This document shows positions 12,151-23,068 of a DNA stretch of 64,000 bases, piece after piece. The notes below the pieces were generated by a model. The model was not told the origin of the DNA, made no database searches, and saw nothing but the letters and a program-made list of their open reading frames with translations. The DNA lies in NCBI GenBank assembly GCA_036785705.1, contig JAWUZG010000036.1:10473501-10537500 (forward strand). Reading direction: 5' to 3'. The position numbers were made by a program, and so were the translations under genes. The DNA is from Acanthornis magna. Lineage: Eukaryota > Chordata > Aves > Passeriformes > Acanthizidae. Every line of letters starts with the position of its first letter. Position 1 is the first letter of the stretch.

Positions 12151-12675
12151 TTAATACAGTGATGTTTTTGTCCCAAGCAAGATGCAGGTTTTACTTTAAG
12201 GAAATGTGTTATTTTGCCCATTTGTTTGAAAGATTTAAATGGCACTTTTCACTATAGCATTTGAATGCTTCAGAATTGTAAGTTTTTTTCTTACAGTATC
12301 TCTGAAAAGGCATAGCAATGTTGTTAACCTCTTTCGGTTTTGTAAAGGAACGGAATTATGAAGGAATGTGACTCACCTATGCACACTTAGAAAGTCTATG
12401 GTAGCAGAGGAAATACTTGTATTTATTATTATTCATTCAGTTTGTTAACAATGAGGTCACTTTTCCTGGCTTCATGAAATTATTCACAAGTTGTGTAAGA
12501 CACACGTAATTCTTATGCAGCATACTTTTAAGTGTTTCACTATTTAGTTATGATAAGCTGTTAACCAGAGCTTTTCATTTTTCTTGTGACATTTCATATC
12601 TTATTTTAAAGCATCAGCCTAACTGAAAAATATGTCAAAAGAACAGCCTATTTCCCTAAATGAAGACTATGCAAA

Positions 12676-12681
12676 AATAAA
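12676..12681 (+). promoter_or_regulatory. ITGA1: Candidate poly(A) signal AATAAA
   Basis: Canonical hexamer with T-rich sequence downstream. Alternative distal end for ITGA1 transcripts. Confidence 0.3.
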
Positions 12682-12700
12682 TCAGTAGTATTTATCAATG

Positions 12701-15700
12701 TAGAGTATGTTTAAGAATATTGTTTCATTTTAGACCTTCTTCGCACTGTAAAAATAGTAATAAGCTTTGTATAACCACACTGCTTTCCTCTTTGTCATGA
12801 CGCTTTCTTCCTTTTCACATTTGTCCTATTATCACACTTTCAATTATAATATTTAATGTTTAAAAGATAAGTATACATACATACATACAAGTATGTCAAG
12901 GGGATAGCACTATAGCACATTATTCTTACATGGTTCTTAGCGATTAGTAAACTCGCTATTTTTACCCAGACTAGCCTTTCCCCACAGCACTGGAAGAGGA
13001 GTGTTTTACTGCTTTTCATGATATACAGCATAAAAACCTACTGAAAGCAATATTGCAAACATCAGGAACATCTCACTTAAATTTAGCAGGCACTAAAAGT
13101 ACCAGAACCTAATTTTACAGCACGTAATCAATTTTATTACTAAAAATAGACACAGTAGGGTTGTAATGTGATTCTAATAACTAATAAGATAAATATTTTA
13201 TTGAAGCAAAAACATGTAAAAATTAATAATAAATTGGGTGTGAAACCAGAGATTAATCAACAAAAGGATTCTGGCCCACCCAGCTCAGTTCCTAACCAGC
13301 ACTGAAGCGGGTAACTTAGTGGGAATGGACAAGCTATAAATTCTCTGCACACTCCTGCTTCAATATCAGGTTGTTCTGGAGATTGCTGATCCCATACATG
13401 ATTTTGAAAGACTTAGGAAACAGTATCTGCATTAGAGCAATCTCCTTGAGCAGCTGCTTGGGCTGCCTGGGCAGTTCTTTGCTTGTCTGGTTTCACTCTA
13501 AGTCATTGTTATGAGCCATTACCACAGACACAACCCACCTACCCTGAGCCCTTACCTGAGCCCTCTAGAACACATCCTGTGCTGAGTCATTTTGAGCATG
13601 GTGTTCCTCTTCCTCGGAGCTTGAGTCAGAGGAATCCACCTTAAACTGAAGCCAAAGGTTTTCATCTCACCTAGCACCAAGAGGCTGGAGTTAGGGTCAT
13701 ACTCATCTAACGAATTCCACATGATCTAATTGGTTAATTTCTTTAATTGCCTGTTGTATAGATGATGGCCCATTCAAAAATAAAAGCAGATAAGATAATC
13801 AGAATGTACTGCTCTTAACTATACCACTTAACAGGAAAAAAGGGGATTTACATACTTTTTAAGAAAGCCACAAGATTCTGCACAGCATTTTCTTTTTCCT
13901 GTAAAAGTATTCCATGTGCTTTATTGATTAAAAAAAAATTAAGAGTTTAACAAGTCTCCTGTGTAGTTTGTTTTCTTGTTATTGGCATAAGAATAATATA
14001 AAGTCATCTCAGTACCTAAAAACAACTTCATCTACCTGTCAATAGAAAGGCATTTTAGACACAAGCATTCTTGCATAGCATAGCATCAAGGAAAGTGTGA
14101 TGTGGTCAAACTGTCAGAAATACATTGTCATTAAATTTATGGACGTCGTGCTTATATCCAAGTTTGAAAGCTTTTTAGAGAATTATATGACTTCCCGGCA
14201 CAGAGTTGTATCCATGACATGAAATAAAAGTTGGAAGATACATTCATTCATCTAACCACTCTTCCTGTCCAGAAATACTTCTAATACAAGTTATTCCTGT
14301 AACCCAGATAGTCCATGGTCTTGCGTAATTGTAAATGATTCACATTAACTTCCCTAAACCTAGTAAACATTTGTATCAAAACTTCCTAGAAGACAAGGAC
14401 TATACCTTTTATATCACAGTTAACTTTTAGAAAACATTACAAAACATGTAATAGCCTTTCTCTCATTAAACATTACTTCAACGCTGAATCACAATTCTCT
14501 GACAGCAACATCCTGTCTAGTCATGGGGGAGTGCTTGCCATATTAACTACTCTGTATATATCTGATCATTAAGGATTTTCCGGACATTGTCTATGGGAGC
14601 TTTTCAATGAAAATCAAGGGGGGAAATCCATTTCTGTTTTTATTTGTTTAAATAAATATGCTTTTTGATGGAATTGATGATTAACCAGAATCACTTTCTC
14701 ACAGCAAGAAGTGTAATATGATGTATGATTTGCACAGAACTGGGTTATAATTCATTGCATTTGTCAGAAATAGCCCTTAGCACTTCACAGTCCAGAGATA
14801 ATACCATTTCATGCAGTGGGTGAGCCCTGTAACAATAGTGTCATAAAGATTAAAGTGCTGATGATGTTTTAGTAACAACTGGCTGATACCACAGTTTAGA
14901 CAGCACAACTGGATTCTATTTTAAAAAGTGGATGATAAAATGAGCTGTCAATGAAGTAATGTCAAACTGTCAATGAAGTAATGTTTTAGTTACAAAGACT
15001 AATGGCTGACAACTCAAAGATACTAGATTTTGTTCATTCAATTTTTAAAAGTGAGTGAAAGACCTCAGAAAGGCAGATTTTTCTTCTAACACACTGGGGC
15101 ACAGAGCTACTTTACTGCTTTTCCCTGCTCATGCACTTACCCTTCTGCCCTTCTTGAGTTTCTGAGCATTCTCAGAAGGGACAGACATTCCTCAAGGGCT
15201 CATTGAATGTTGCATCTCCTGGGGATTTTTAAAGAAATTGGAGAGGGAGCAGAAGTATTCAAAGTGGATTGAACTTCTAGCGAGCCAGTTGTCTTGGCAC
15301 AGTTTCTCCATCCCCTTCACCCACTCCTTGTTCACTTTCAGTGGTGGTGAAATCACGCTTCTTGCTTATGGTTCAGCTTGATTTGGTACTGGACATTAAT
15401 ATTCATTGGAAAGCTTCACATATCTGGTTCTGTATTACAGATGGTTTATTAATGTTCCGGGTATTGTTACTCTTCCTGGGGTAAAGGAATAGGATCTCTT
15501 TCTCTAGTGAAAGTTTCTTCATATTGTTTTCCATTACAATGCATTTTCACTCTGTTGGAGTGGATAAGATGAAAAACAGAGGAACTCCTCAGTTTTCCCT
15601 GAATGCATTTAAAGTTTAGCAATTCTGTGACAGTAGACATAGTCTTGAGAAAAGTAAATTTCTTTCTACAATTTTGGAGAACACACACATAAATTTTGCT

Positions 15701-16107
15701 CAGTATTCCTTTCTCATGGCCCAAATTAATAGCCATTAATAGCTCACTTTCTTGTATGCCAGCTCATAAAATCTCACTGAAAAAATATTATCTGGCCTCA
15801 GCCATTTTACACTGTGCCAGAATAGATACCATTACATCTCAAAACTTTTAGGATTCACCTAAAATTTCCAATGACCCTGTTAGCCACAAAAAAACCCCAG
15901 TTCTGGTGGCATTGATGATGAAGGTTTTGAGACTCGCAGGAACCTCACAAACTACTGAATTGCTTTTTACTGTTTACTTGAGGGGTCTGCCAAAGAGTCA
16001 TGGTTCCTATATGTCACGAATTCTCAGTGTTTGCAAAATTGCTTACAGCTCTTAGCAAACCAAGAAAGTAATATATGCCTTATAACATGCTGCTACAACA
16101 TAATTCA
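12701..16107. other. Intergenic, ITGA1 to CR1 pair
   Basis: AT-rich DNA with no gene recognised. A (TACA)4 microsatellite is at 12874-12889 and a small direct duplication (GTCAATGAAGTAATG twice) near 14947-14982. Further AATAAA hexamers occur (for example near 13226 and 13780), so the ITGA1 3' UTR could extend into this stretch. Confidence 0.6.
12874..12889. repeat. (TACA)4 microsatellite
   Basis: Four tandem TACA units are directly visible. Confidence 0.85.
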
Positions 16108-16990
16108 TAGAGTCGTAGAATCATTAAGCTTGGAAAAGACCTCCAAAATCATCAATTCCAACGTTTGACTGAACACCATATTAACCAAACGAGTGCATAA
16201 AGTGGCATGTCCAGTCATTTCTTGAGCACCTTTGGGGGTGGTCCTAAAGCTCCCCTGGTGTAGTTTAAGGCTATTTCTTCTTCTGTCACTTGTTACCTGG
16301 GAGAAGAGATCAACCCCCACCTGGCCACAGCCTCCTTTCAGGCAGTTTAGAGAGTGATAAGGTCTCCCCTGAGCCTCCTTCTCTCCAGGCTAACACCCCC
16401 AGCTCCCTCAGCTGCTCCTCACAGCACTTGTGCTCCAGACCCTTCCCCAGCTCCGTTGCCCTTCTCTAGACTCGCTCCAGCCCCTCAATGTCTTTCTTGC
16501 ACTCAGGGGCCCAGAACTGGACACAGCACTCGAGCTGTGGCCTCACCAGTGCCCAGTCCAGGGGACAATCCCTGCCCTGCTCCTGCTGGCCACACCATTG
16601 CTGATCCAGGCCAGGATGCCATTGGCCTTCTTGGCCACCTGGGCACAGCCTGGCTCATGTCCAGCTGCTGTCACCAGCACCCCCAGGGCCTTTTCCCCTG
16701 GGCACTTTCCAGCCGCTCTGCCCCAGCCTGTGGCACTGCCTGGGGTTGTTGTGGCCCAAGGGCAGGACCTGGCACTTGGCCTTGTTGAACCTCACACCAT
16801 TGACCTCAGCCCATGGTCCAGCCTGTCCAGATCCCTCTGCAGAGCCTTCCTGCCCTCCAGCAGATCAACATTCCCATCCATCTGTGAACTGAGTACACCC
16901 AACCCCTTGTTGAAGTCATTGATGGAGATATCCAGCAGAATTTTCCCCAATACTGAGACTTGGGGAAATAACACTACTGACCAAATAAAA
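16108..16990 (-). mobile_element. CR1 LINE fragment, minus strand
   Basis: On the minus strand this reads as a 5'-truncated CR1 ending GATTCTACGACTCTATG at 16108-16124. The last part of the reverse-transcriptase ORF is recognisable but broken by stops and frameshifts. The + strand shows long open frames (up to 243 codons, 16430-17161) only because they are antisense to CR1. The section 16318-16870 is nearly identical, inverted, to 18195-18745. Confidence 0.9.
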
Positions 16991-17304
16991 TCTACAAAAT
17001 GTGCAACATGCACACCTTTGCACATGGCATCATGGTTCAGTTTCAGTCACGTCACCAACCCACAGAGGGGGCATGACCTCCCTCATCACATGGCCCCTCT
17101 TCCCTGGCTATCCCACCAGCCCTTCATGCAAAGAACTTTCAGATTTCTTTCCAGTTTTTGAGGGCTTGCCTGTTTGTTCCCCCCAAGAGATATTTTCTTA
17201 GAAGGCGAATAAGAATTTTGTCATCTGGTAAGGAATGTATTATAAATACATTAGAAACAAAAGGAAGACAAAGGAAAACATCCATTCTTTATTGAACATT
17301 TTTG
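16991..17304. other. Spacer between two inverted CR1 copies
   Basis: About 310 bp with no recognised repeat or gene. Confidence 0.6.
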
Positions 17305-18890
17305 GGGAAATAGAGTTACCAAAGATGAGGAAAAGGCTGAGATCCTTAAGGCCTCCTTTGCCTCAGTCTTTAATTGTAAGACCAATGATGCTCTGGGCAA
17401 CAGGCCCTCTGAACTGGGTGACAGGGATGGGGAGAGAATGGATCCTGCAATCCAGGAGGAAGCAGTCAGTGACCTGTTGTGCCCTTAGACACCCACAATT
17501 CCAGGGGACCAGACAGGATTCACCCAAAAGTACTGAGGGAACTGGCAGAAGAGTTCACTAAGCCACTCTCCTTGATTAGTCATCAGTCTTGGCTAAGTGG
17601 GGAGGTGCCAGATGACTGGAGGTTGATCACTGTGATTCCCATCCACAGAATTGCCTGGAAGGAAGATATGTGAAACTACAGGCCTGTCAGCCTGACCTCA
17701 GTGCCAGGGAAGATTATGGAAGAGATAATTTTGAGTACGATCACAAAACACCTACAGGACAGCCTGTAGGGGTCAGAGGGATCAGACCCAGCCACCACAG
17801 GTTTAGGAAAGGTAAGTGCTGCCTGACCAACCTGATCTTCTTCTGTTACCCGGTGACCCACCTAGTGGATGAGGGACAGGCTCTGGGATGCTGTCTACCT
17901 GGATTTCTGTAACGCATTTGACACTGTCTCCCACAGCACACTCCTGGAACAGTTGGCAGCCCAAGGCTTGGACAGGTGCACTGTTCCCTGGGTGGATGCC
18001 TGGGCCCAGAGAGTGATGGTGAACAGTGCCACACTGAGTCTGTGTCCAGTCATTGATGGCCTTCCTCATGGCTCAGTAATGGGCCCAGTCCTGTTCAATA
18101 TCTTTATTATCCTGTTCAATATCTTGAAGATCTAGATGAGAGTATCGAGTGTACCCGTACTAAAGTCACAGATGACACCGAGTTGGGTGGGAGTGTTGAT
18201 CTGCTGCGGATCCTCTGCAGAGGGATCTGGACAGGCTGGGCCATGGGCTGAGGCCAATGGTGTGAGGTTCAACAAGGCCAAGTGCCAGGTCCTGCCCTTG
18301 GGTCACAACAGCCCCAGGCAGTGCCACAGGCTGGGACAGAGTGGCTGGAAAGTGCCCAGGGGAAAAGGCCCTGGGGGTGCTGGTGACAGCAGCTGGACAT
18401 GAGCCAGGCTGTGCCCAGGTGGCCAAGAAGGCCAATGGCATCCTGGCCTGGATCAGCAATGGTGTGGCCAGCAGGAGTAGGGCAGGGATTGTCCCCTGGA
18501 CTGGGCACTGGTGAGGCCACAGCTCGAGTGCTGTGTCCAGTTCTGGGCCCCTGAGTGCAAGAAAGACATTGAGGGGCTGGAGCGAGTGCAGAGAAGGGCA
18601 ACGGAGCTGGGGAAGGGTCTGGAGCACAAGTGCTGTGAGGAGCAGCTGAGGGAGCTGGGGGTGTTAGCCTGGAGAGAAGGAGGCTCAGGGGAGACCTTAT
18701 CACTCTCTAAACTGCCTGAAAGGAGGCTGTGGCCAGGTGGAGGTCGGTCTCTTCTCCCAGACAACCTGCGACAGGATGAGAGGACAAAAGTTTAAACTGG
18801 ACCGGGGGAACTTTAGGTTGGACATTAGGATGAATTACTTCACAGAAAGCGTGATTAGGCATTGGAATGGGCTTGATGATCTCAGAAAGA
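17305..18890 (+). mobile_element. CR1 LINE fragment with decayed reverse transcriptase, plus strand
   Basis: Reads across several frames as the CR1 ORF2 reverse transcriptase: HPKVLRELAEEFTKPLSLIS, SGEVPDDWRL, YLDFCNAFDTVSHSTLLEQL and GLPHGSVMGPVLFNIF are all visible, but frameshifts and stops interrupt them. The endonuclease part is missing, so the element is dead. Its 3' end looks internally deleted: the sequence jumps near 18870 to a short GATGATCTCAGAAAG piece and an A-rich tail. Confidence 0.92.
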
Positions 18891-21800
18891 AAAAAACAAA
18901 AAAAAGGAAAACACATCCCTCACAAAGTAATGCATTAGGATTAAAATACTTCTCAAATAATTGATTTTCAAAATTCAAAACATTCAATGGGATTCAATGG
19001 AAATTTTAAGGGAGTCAGATTTGCTAAAAAAATCCTACCAAATGCTTAAGCAGCTTTTGATGACAGACAAATAAAAAGAGAGAATTTATAGATCTTAATT
19101 CCAAAAACCAGAAAACAATTACTATGTTTTCAAAATAGAAATGGTCAAAAATATAAACAAAGTCATATTCTGAGGAAATAGAGGTTCCCATCTTCTCCTC
19201 AGGTACTTTTAAATCCTGTCTGATAAATATTTTAAAGATACCCACTATTTTTAAGAACTCATGTGGTTATTGGAACTGTACCAAGGTCAATACTTTGGGA
19301 ACTGGGCTGAAATTCCTGGAGTGACACATCAGCTGCTCTAAGAGATCCTGAAATTACATAGGTTGTGTTAGTAGGCTCCCCTGTAGGACCTCACTTTTGG
19401 GATCACAGGTGAATGGAACACTTCTTCACCGGCTTCATTACATCCCATTTATGTAATTTCCCCATGACAGGCAGAAGCTTTGCCTACCTGAAAAAAAGAA
19501 TTGGCAAAAATAGTTGTATATACTCTGTGCAAGGCAGAACAGAGTTAAGTCAAAACAGCAAGAAACAGGTAGATTTCTGCCGGTGCATCTGAAGTAGGAT
19601 GTGGTCTGTAAATCAAGAGCAAGACTGGGGAGTTCCTGTGTAGCACTTTGCAATGATTGAATGAAAAGCAGCACAAAGTGATAAAAATGTGTGGTTTGGA
19701 TAGTAGCATAGCAAAGTGCTGTTTTGTCCTCTACTCACTGCCTATGTGATATCTAAAATGCCATTTGTGTATTTTTGACATTTTCCAGTTTTATTTCAAA
19801 ACTGAATTATTACCAATGTCTAAAGTACATCCTCACAGCTAATTTTAACACATCCTTTATGGATTTGATTTTTTTTAGTAGATTATTCTTTTTCCCTTCA
19901 GCGCAGCCCATAATGTAACATTTTTGTTACAGACATCATCCTTCTGCCAAAAATAATAACTGATATTTGTAGCCCTTCCCTCTAGCATCTTCAGACAAAC
20001 CACGTCAAAGAGTGACCTGAAGACATGCATCTTGGCCTCCTGTGTGTAAATTAGTCATCTTTCCAAGAATTCCTCACAGAAATGCATTAACAGAGAACCC
20101 CTAAGTTTTGCATACCAGAGAAACTGATTCTGTGGTCAGCTCTTGCAAATGACAAAAATGGAAATACCTGCATATTTCTCTGAGAAGGCGGCATTAGTTG
20201 TACATTTTTCATCACATCAAAAAGCTGAACAACATGCATAAGATGTAAAATTGATCATTAAGTATGCGTTCAACAGAATAACTTTTAAAAGCAAAAATTT
20301 TGTCATTATCTTCACTTTGCAACTTCCTGTTTTTCTTGAAAATGCAAAAACTATAGCAATCTTTTCACAGTGGTCAAGCAACCTGCTTCCCACAGTCCTT
20401 ACTGTGAAAAAAGAAAGCTTGTTTGGCCCTTGATAACAAAACAGTTTCTTCTAATGTCCAAGTAATCCATATTTGCGTAGAACCAAGCCTGGAACTTTGC
20501 AAATCACCTCTGGCAGACATGGTGGTTTTGGCAAGTGTCCCAGTGATCAATGACAAGAAGGCATGACAAGGGACTATAAAACATCACTAAACAACAAAAA
20601 CGTGTACAGCAAAGGGTGTATATCAGACCCCATTTTATAGTGCAGAGATAAGGAGCTCTAGCCAAACTGTTCTCTGAGTCATTTGATAATCAGTGTAGGT
20701 GAATGATAACAAATAGTAATTTATCTGACTATGTGCAATATAGGTATAAAATTTCTGAAGTGAGTCAAAAAGGTGAAATATTGCACAATACAGACACTCT
20801 TGTCTTCCATAATACGCAAAGTAAAGTTCCGGATTGTATGAGAAGGTTGTTATCAAGTGGTTTACAATAATTTGAAACTAAAGTATTAATCTAAGGGAGT
20901 ATTGTTAAAGAATACAGTAATTGTCACAGTATTTATTCTCCTACAACCTATTCTTTGTAAACACAGAAGAACTGGTCTAAGAAGCAACACCCCAGGAGAC
21001 AGCCTTTGTGTGTGAGAAATTATTCTTCAACATTGCGTCTGGATGAGAAAGAAAGTTTCATATCCTAAGGGCATATTTATAATTAGAATGATGTAACTGA
21101 ATCAAAGACATTGTTCCTTAGGAAACTGAGATACTCGTCTTCAGAGATTATTTTAGGGTGGGGCAGAGGGGGATTCTAGGTTCATTTCATTATTGAGAAA
21201 CCATTTTTCTCTATGCTGTGGTTTTTTGTATGTTGTTTTTTTTTTATTGTCCTTCCATTAGTATTTATTAATTAGTGGTCTTCTTCTTCCTCCTTGTGGA
21301 GGTATAGATTTTCTTGCTTGTCCTGGAGTGGCACACACTTGTATACACTCAGCGCAGATGGAAATAAAAGCTCCTACAGCTGCTCTTCCCATCAGGATTT
21401 GGCTGCTGGTCACTGGCTCAGTCTGGGCGCTGAAGCTGCGTCACTGCTGTGGTAGCTGCACCTTGATGTGCCAGCAGGGCTTCTGTGACACCCTGCAAAG
21501 GAAGCCCAGGGGCTGCTCCCAGAGACTCCTGAGGCATCCCTGGAGATGACTGGCCAAGGGTTTGGAGTTCAGCAGCAATGGTCTGGGGAAGTGCTCACAG
21601 TGAGTCCATGCACAGGCTCTTGCGTTAGGATGGGTAACACACCTGTGCGTCCTATAAAGTAAATACATGGAAGAAATCAAGGTAAATTACACAAAGACAG
21701 GTTTTGGCTGCACTTCCATCAAGTGGATTTTAACATCCTGGTGGAGCATTCTTTAACACCATGATGTCCATATAAAACCCGCGTCCGAACAAATACATGT

Positions 21801-22265
21801 TTAATAACTCCTCCTACTGAGAGGCTTCTTAATTTTAACCTACAGCTCAGTTTCCAAATGTTAGAAACAAATAAGAAGCTGAGAGAATACATACCTCTAC
21901 AGTGTGTCACACCTAAAGGGCAGTGACCGAGATGGCGAGAAGGGTGAAGGAAGGAAGCATTTCTATTTCAATTTTCCAGGCAAACTGTCTTTTTCATTAT
22001 ACAGTGTTAATGCCAAGTTCAGATTATTCAGCAGAATTCATTGTACAAAATGCAATACATTCCATATGACAAGGTAGTGCCATAAATTTTGATATTTACT
22101 GGAACTGCAGGATGGAGAATACGCATTGCTTCTCAAATACATGCATGTACAGTTTTCAAACAGTGCTGACAAGGCTAGGTAGGCTGAAAGCTACACAGCA
22201 CTTTGCATAAGAATTCTTTCTGATTTCTTAGGAAGTCAAACTCCTTACCACTCTACTCCCTGTTT
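18891..22265. other. Intergenic, CR1 pair to ITGA2 upstream region
   Basis: AT-rich DNA. Short ORFs only, none recognisable. A T-rich run lies near 21235-21245. No RNA gene seen. Confidence 0.65.
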
Positions 22266-22514
22266 TTACTGGCTTAGATTGTCTTTCTGGATATTGGCCT
22301 GGCACCCAAGCCAATGTAGCAGATTTTGCCTAGGCAATACATCCTCACCATCACTGCCAACTTCGAGACAGTTGTGTGGCAAGGCTTCTGGCTCTTGTTG
22401 GACTCCTGCATAGCTGGGGGCATACTCTGCAGGAATTTCATTTAAAGAAGAAGATGTAGACTCAGCATCATTAAATGTGCAATTTAATACTCGAGGCAGA
22501 CAGCCATGCTCCAT
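22266..22514 (-). CDS. Unrecognised small ORF, divergent from ITGA2 (uncertain)
   Basis: An 82-codon ATG-initiated ORF on the minus strand, starting at 22514 about 0.5 kb upstream of and divergent from the ITGA2 start. The ATG context (ACA-ATG-G) is good. Composition looks protein-like (AESTSSSLNEIPAEYAPSY and acidic VGSDGEDV), without low complexity. I recognise no family, and no splice sites or upstream coding exon are clear. It may be chance, a pseudogene piece, or a short product of a bidirectional promoter. Confidence 0.15.
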   Translation of the reverse strand: MEHGCLPRVLNCTFNDAESTSSSLNEIPAEYAPSYAGVQQEPEALPHNCLEVGSDGEDVLPRQNLLHWLGCQANIQKDNLSQ

Positions 22515-22559
22515 TGTTCAATAAATACAGGTTTTAAGACTATTCTACAAGTTTCTGCC

Positions 22560-23022
22560 ACCAAAGAAAAAGAAGCATCCCCAACCACCAAAACTCCTAA
22601 ACGCTGTTGTCCAGGGTGCCCAGGGCGGGGATGGTGGTGTCCCAATCCCGGAGCCCTCCTTCCGGCGCAGCGACGAGGAAAGGTCACACGGGCAGCGCCA
22701 GGCAGGGCGAAAGCGGGGGGGGTCTCTGCAGGGAATCAAACTAGTGGAGATCCGCCCGGAGCAACCCGGCTGCAGAGCCTGCAGGGGACAGCACCGCCGG
22801 CAGTGCCGCGGGTGCGGAGCGAGGTGCGGGGGACGGGAGCAGCTGCCTCCGGCCCCTCCACGGCCGTGGACCGCAGGGGGCGTGGAGGAGGAGGAGGAGG
22901 AGGAGGAAAAGAAGGAGGAGGAGGAGTATTTGGGGGCGGCTCGGAGCAGGTGGCGCTCAGTGTCGCGCTGGGAAGTGGCCAGCTCGGGAGCGGCACCGGC
23001 CCGACCTCGCACCGCGCCGGAC
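22560..23022 (+). promoter_or_regulatory. ITGA2: ITGA2 promoter / 5' UTR region, GC- and CpG-rich
   Basis: A sharp rise in GC and CpG from about 22.6 kb through the start codon and into intron 1 (about 23.3 kb) marks a CpG-island promoter. No TATA box is evident. An Sp1-type GGGGGCGG lies at 22932-22939 and GGGGGCGTGG near 22876; Sp1 sites are known to matter in the human ITGA2 promoter. A purine (GGA)n tract sits 97 bp before the ATG. The exact transcription start is not determinable here. Confidence 0.75.
22884..22926 (+). repeat. (GGA)n purine tract in ITGA2 promoter/5' UTR
   Basis: About 43 bp of GGA repeats broken by AAAAGAA. Such tracts can form G-quadruplex or triplex DNA. If transcribed, it lies in the 5' UTR. 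Confidence 0.9.
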
Positions 23023-23068
23023 ATGGGCTCCGCGGGCGCGGCGCTGCCGCCCCTGCTCGTCGCGCTGG
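23023..23068 (+). CDS. ITGA2: ITGA2 exon 1: start codon and signal peptide
   Basis: ATG at 23023 has a strong Kozak context (G at -3, G at +4) and opens [15 protein letters not shown], followed by donor GTAGGT. The split Gly codon joins to exon 2, completing the signal peptide as GFLHNCCEA. This is the only ATG here giving a signal peptide like the human one, which is five residues longer. Confidence 0.9.

Larger units (their letters stand above)
9979..12700 (+). other. ITGA1: Probable ITGA1 3' UTR (end uncertain)
   Basis: Non-coding sequence after the stop, opening with an A-run (about 9987-9998) and containing an A-rich tract at 11508-11548. Candidate polyadenylation signals lie at 11608, 12145 and 12676. 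Long ITGA1 3' UTRs are known in mammals, but the true end cannot be fixed from sequence alone. Confidence 0.5.

Noticed and set aside
16354..17161. Plus-strand ORFs of 144 and 243 codons
   Set aside because: They are antisense to a CR1 element; the same peptides recur antisense to the other CR1 copies at 18.2-18.7 and 40.8-41.3 kb.
17869..18135. Possible active reverse transcriptase gene
   Set aside because: Recognisable CR1 RT motifs are split across frames, the 5' half and endonuclease are missing, and stops are present. It is a dead LINE copy.
9979..22540. A further gene between ITGA1 and ITGA2
   Set aside because: No exon series, conserved domain or RNA gene was found. PELO, which lies within ITGA1 in mammals, is expected near its 5' end outside this window.
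22744..23068. In-frame N-terminal extension of ITGA2 reading through the GGA tract (acidic EEEEEEKKEEEE segment)
   Set aside because: The frame is open, but its first codon is GTG and no ATG lies upstream of 23023 in that frame. The strong Kozak ATG at 23023 gives the expected signal peptide.
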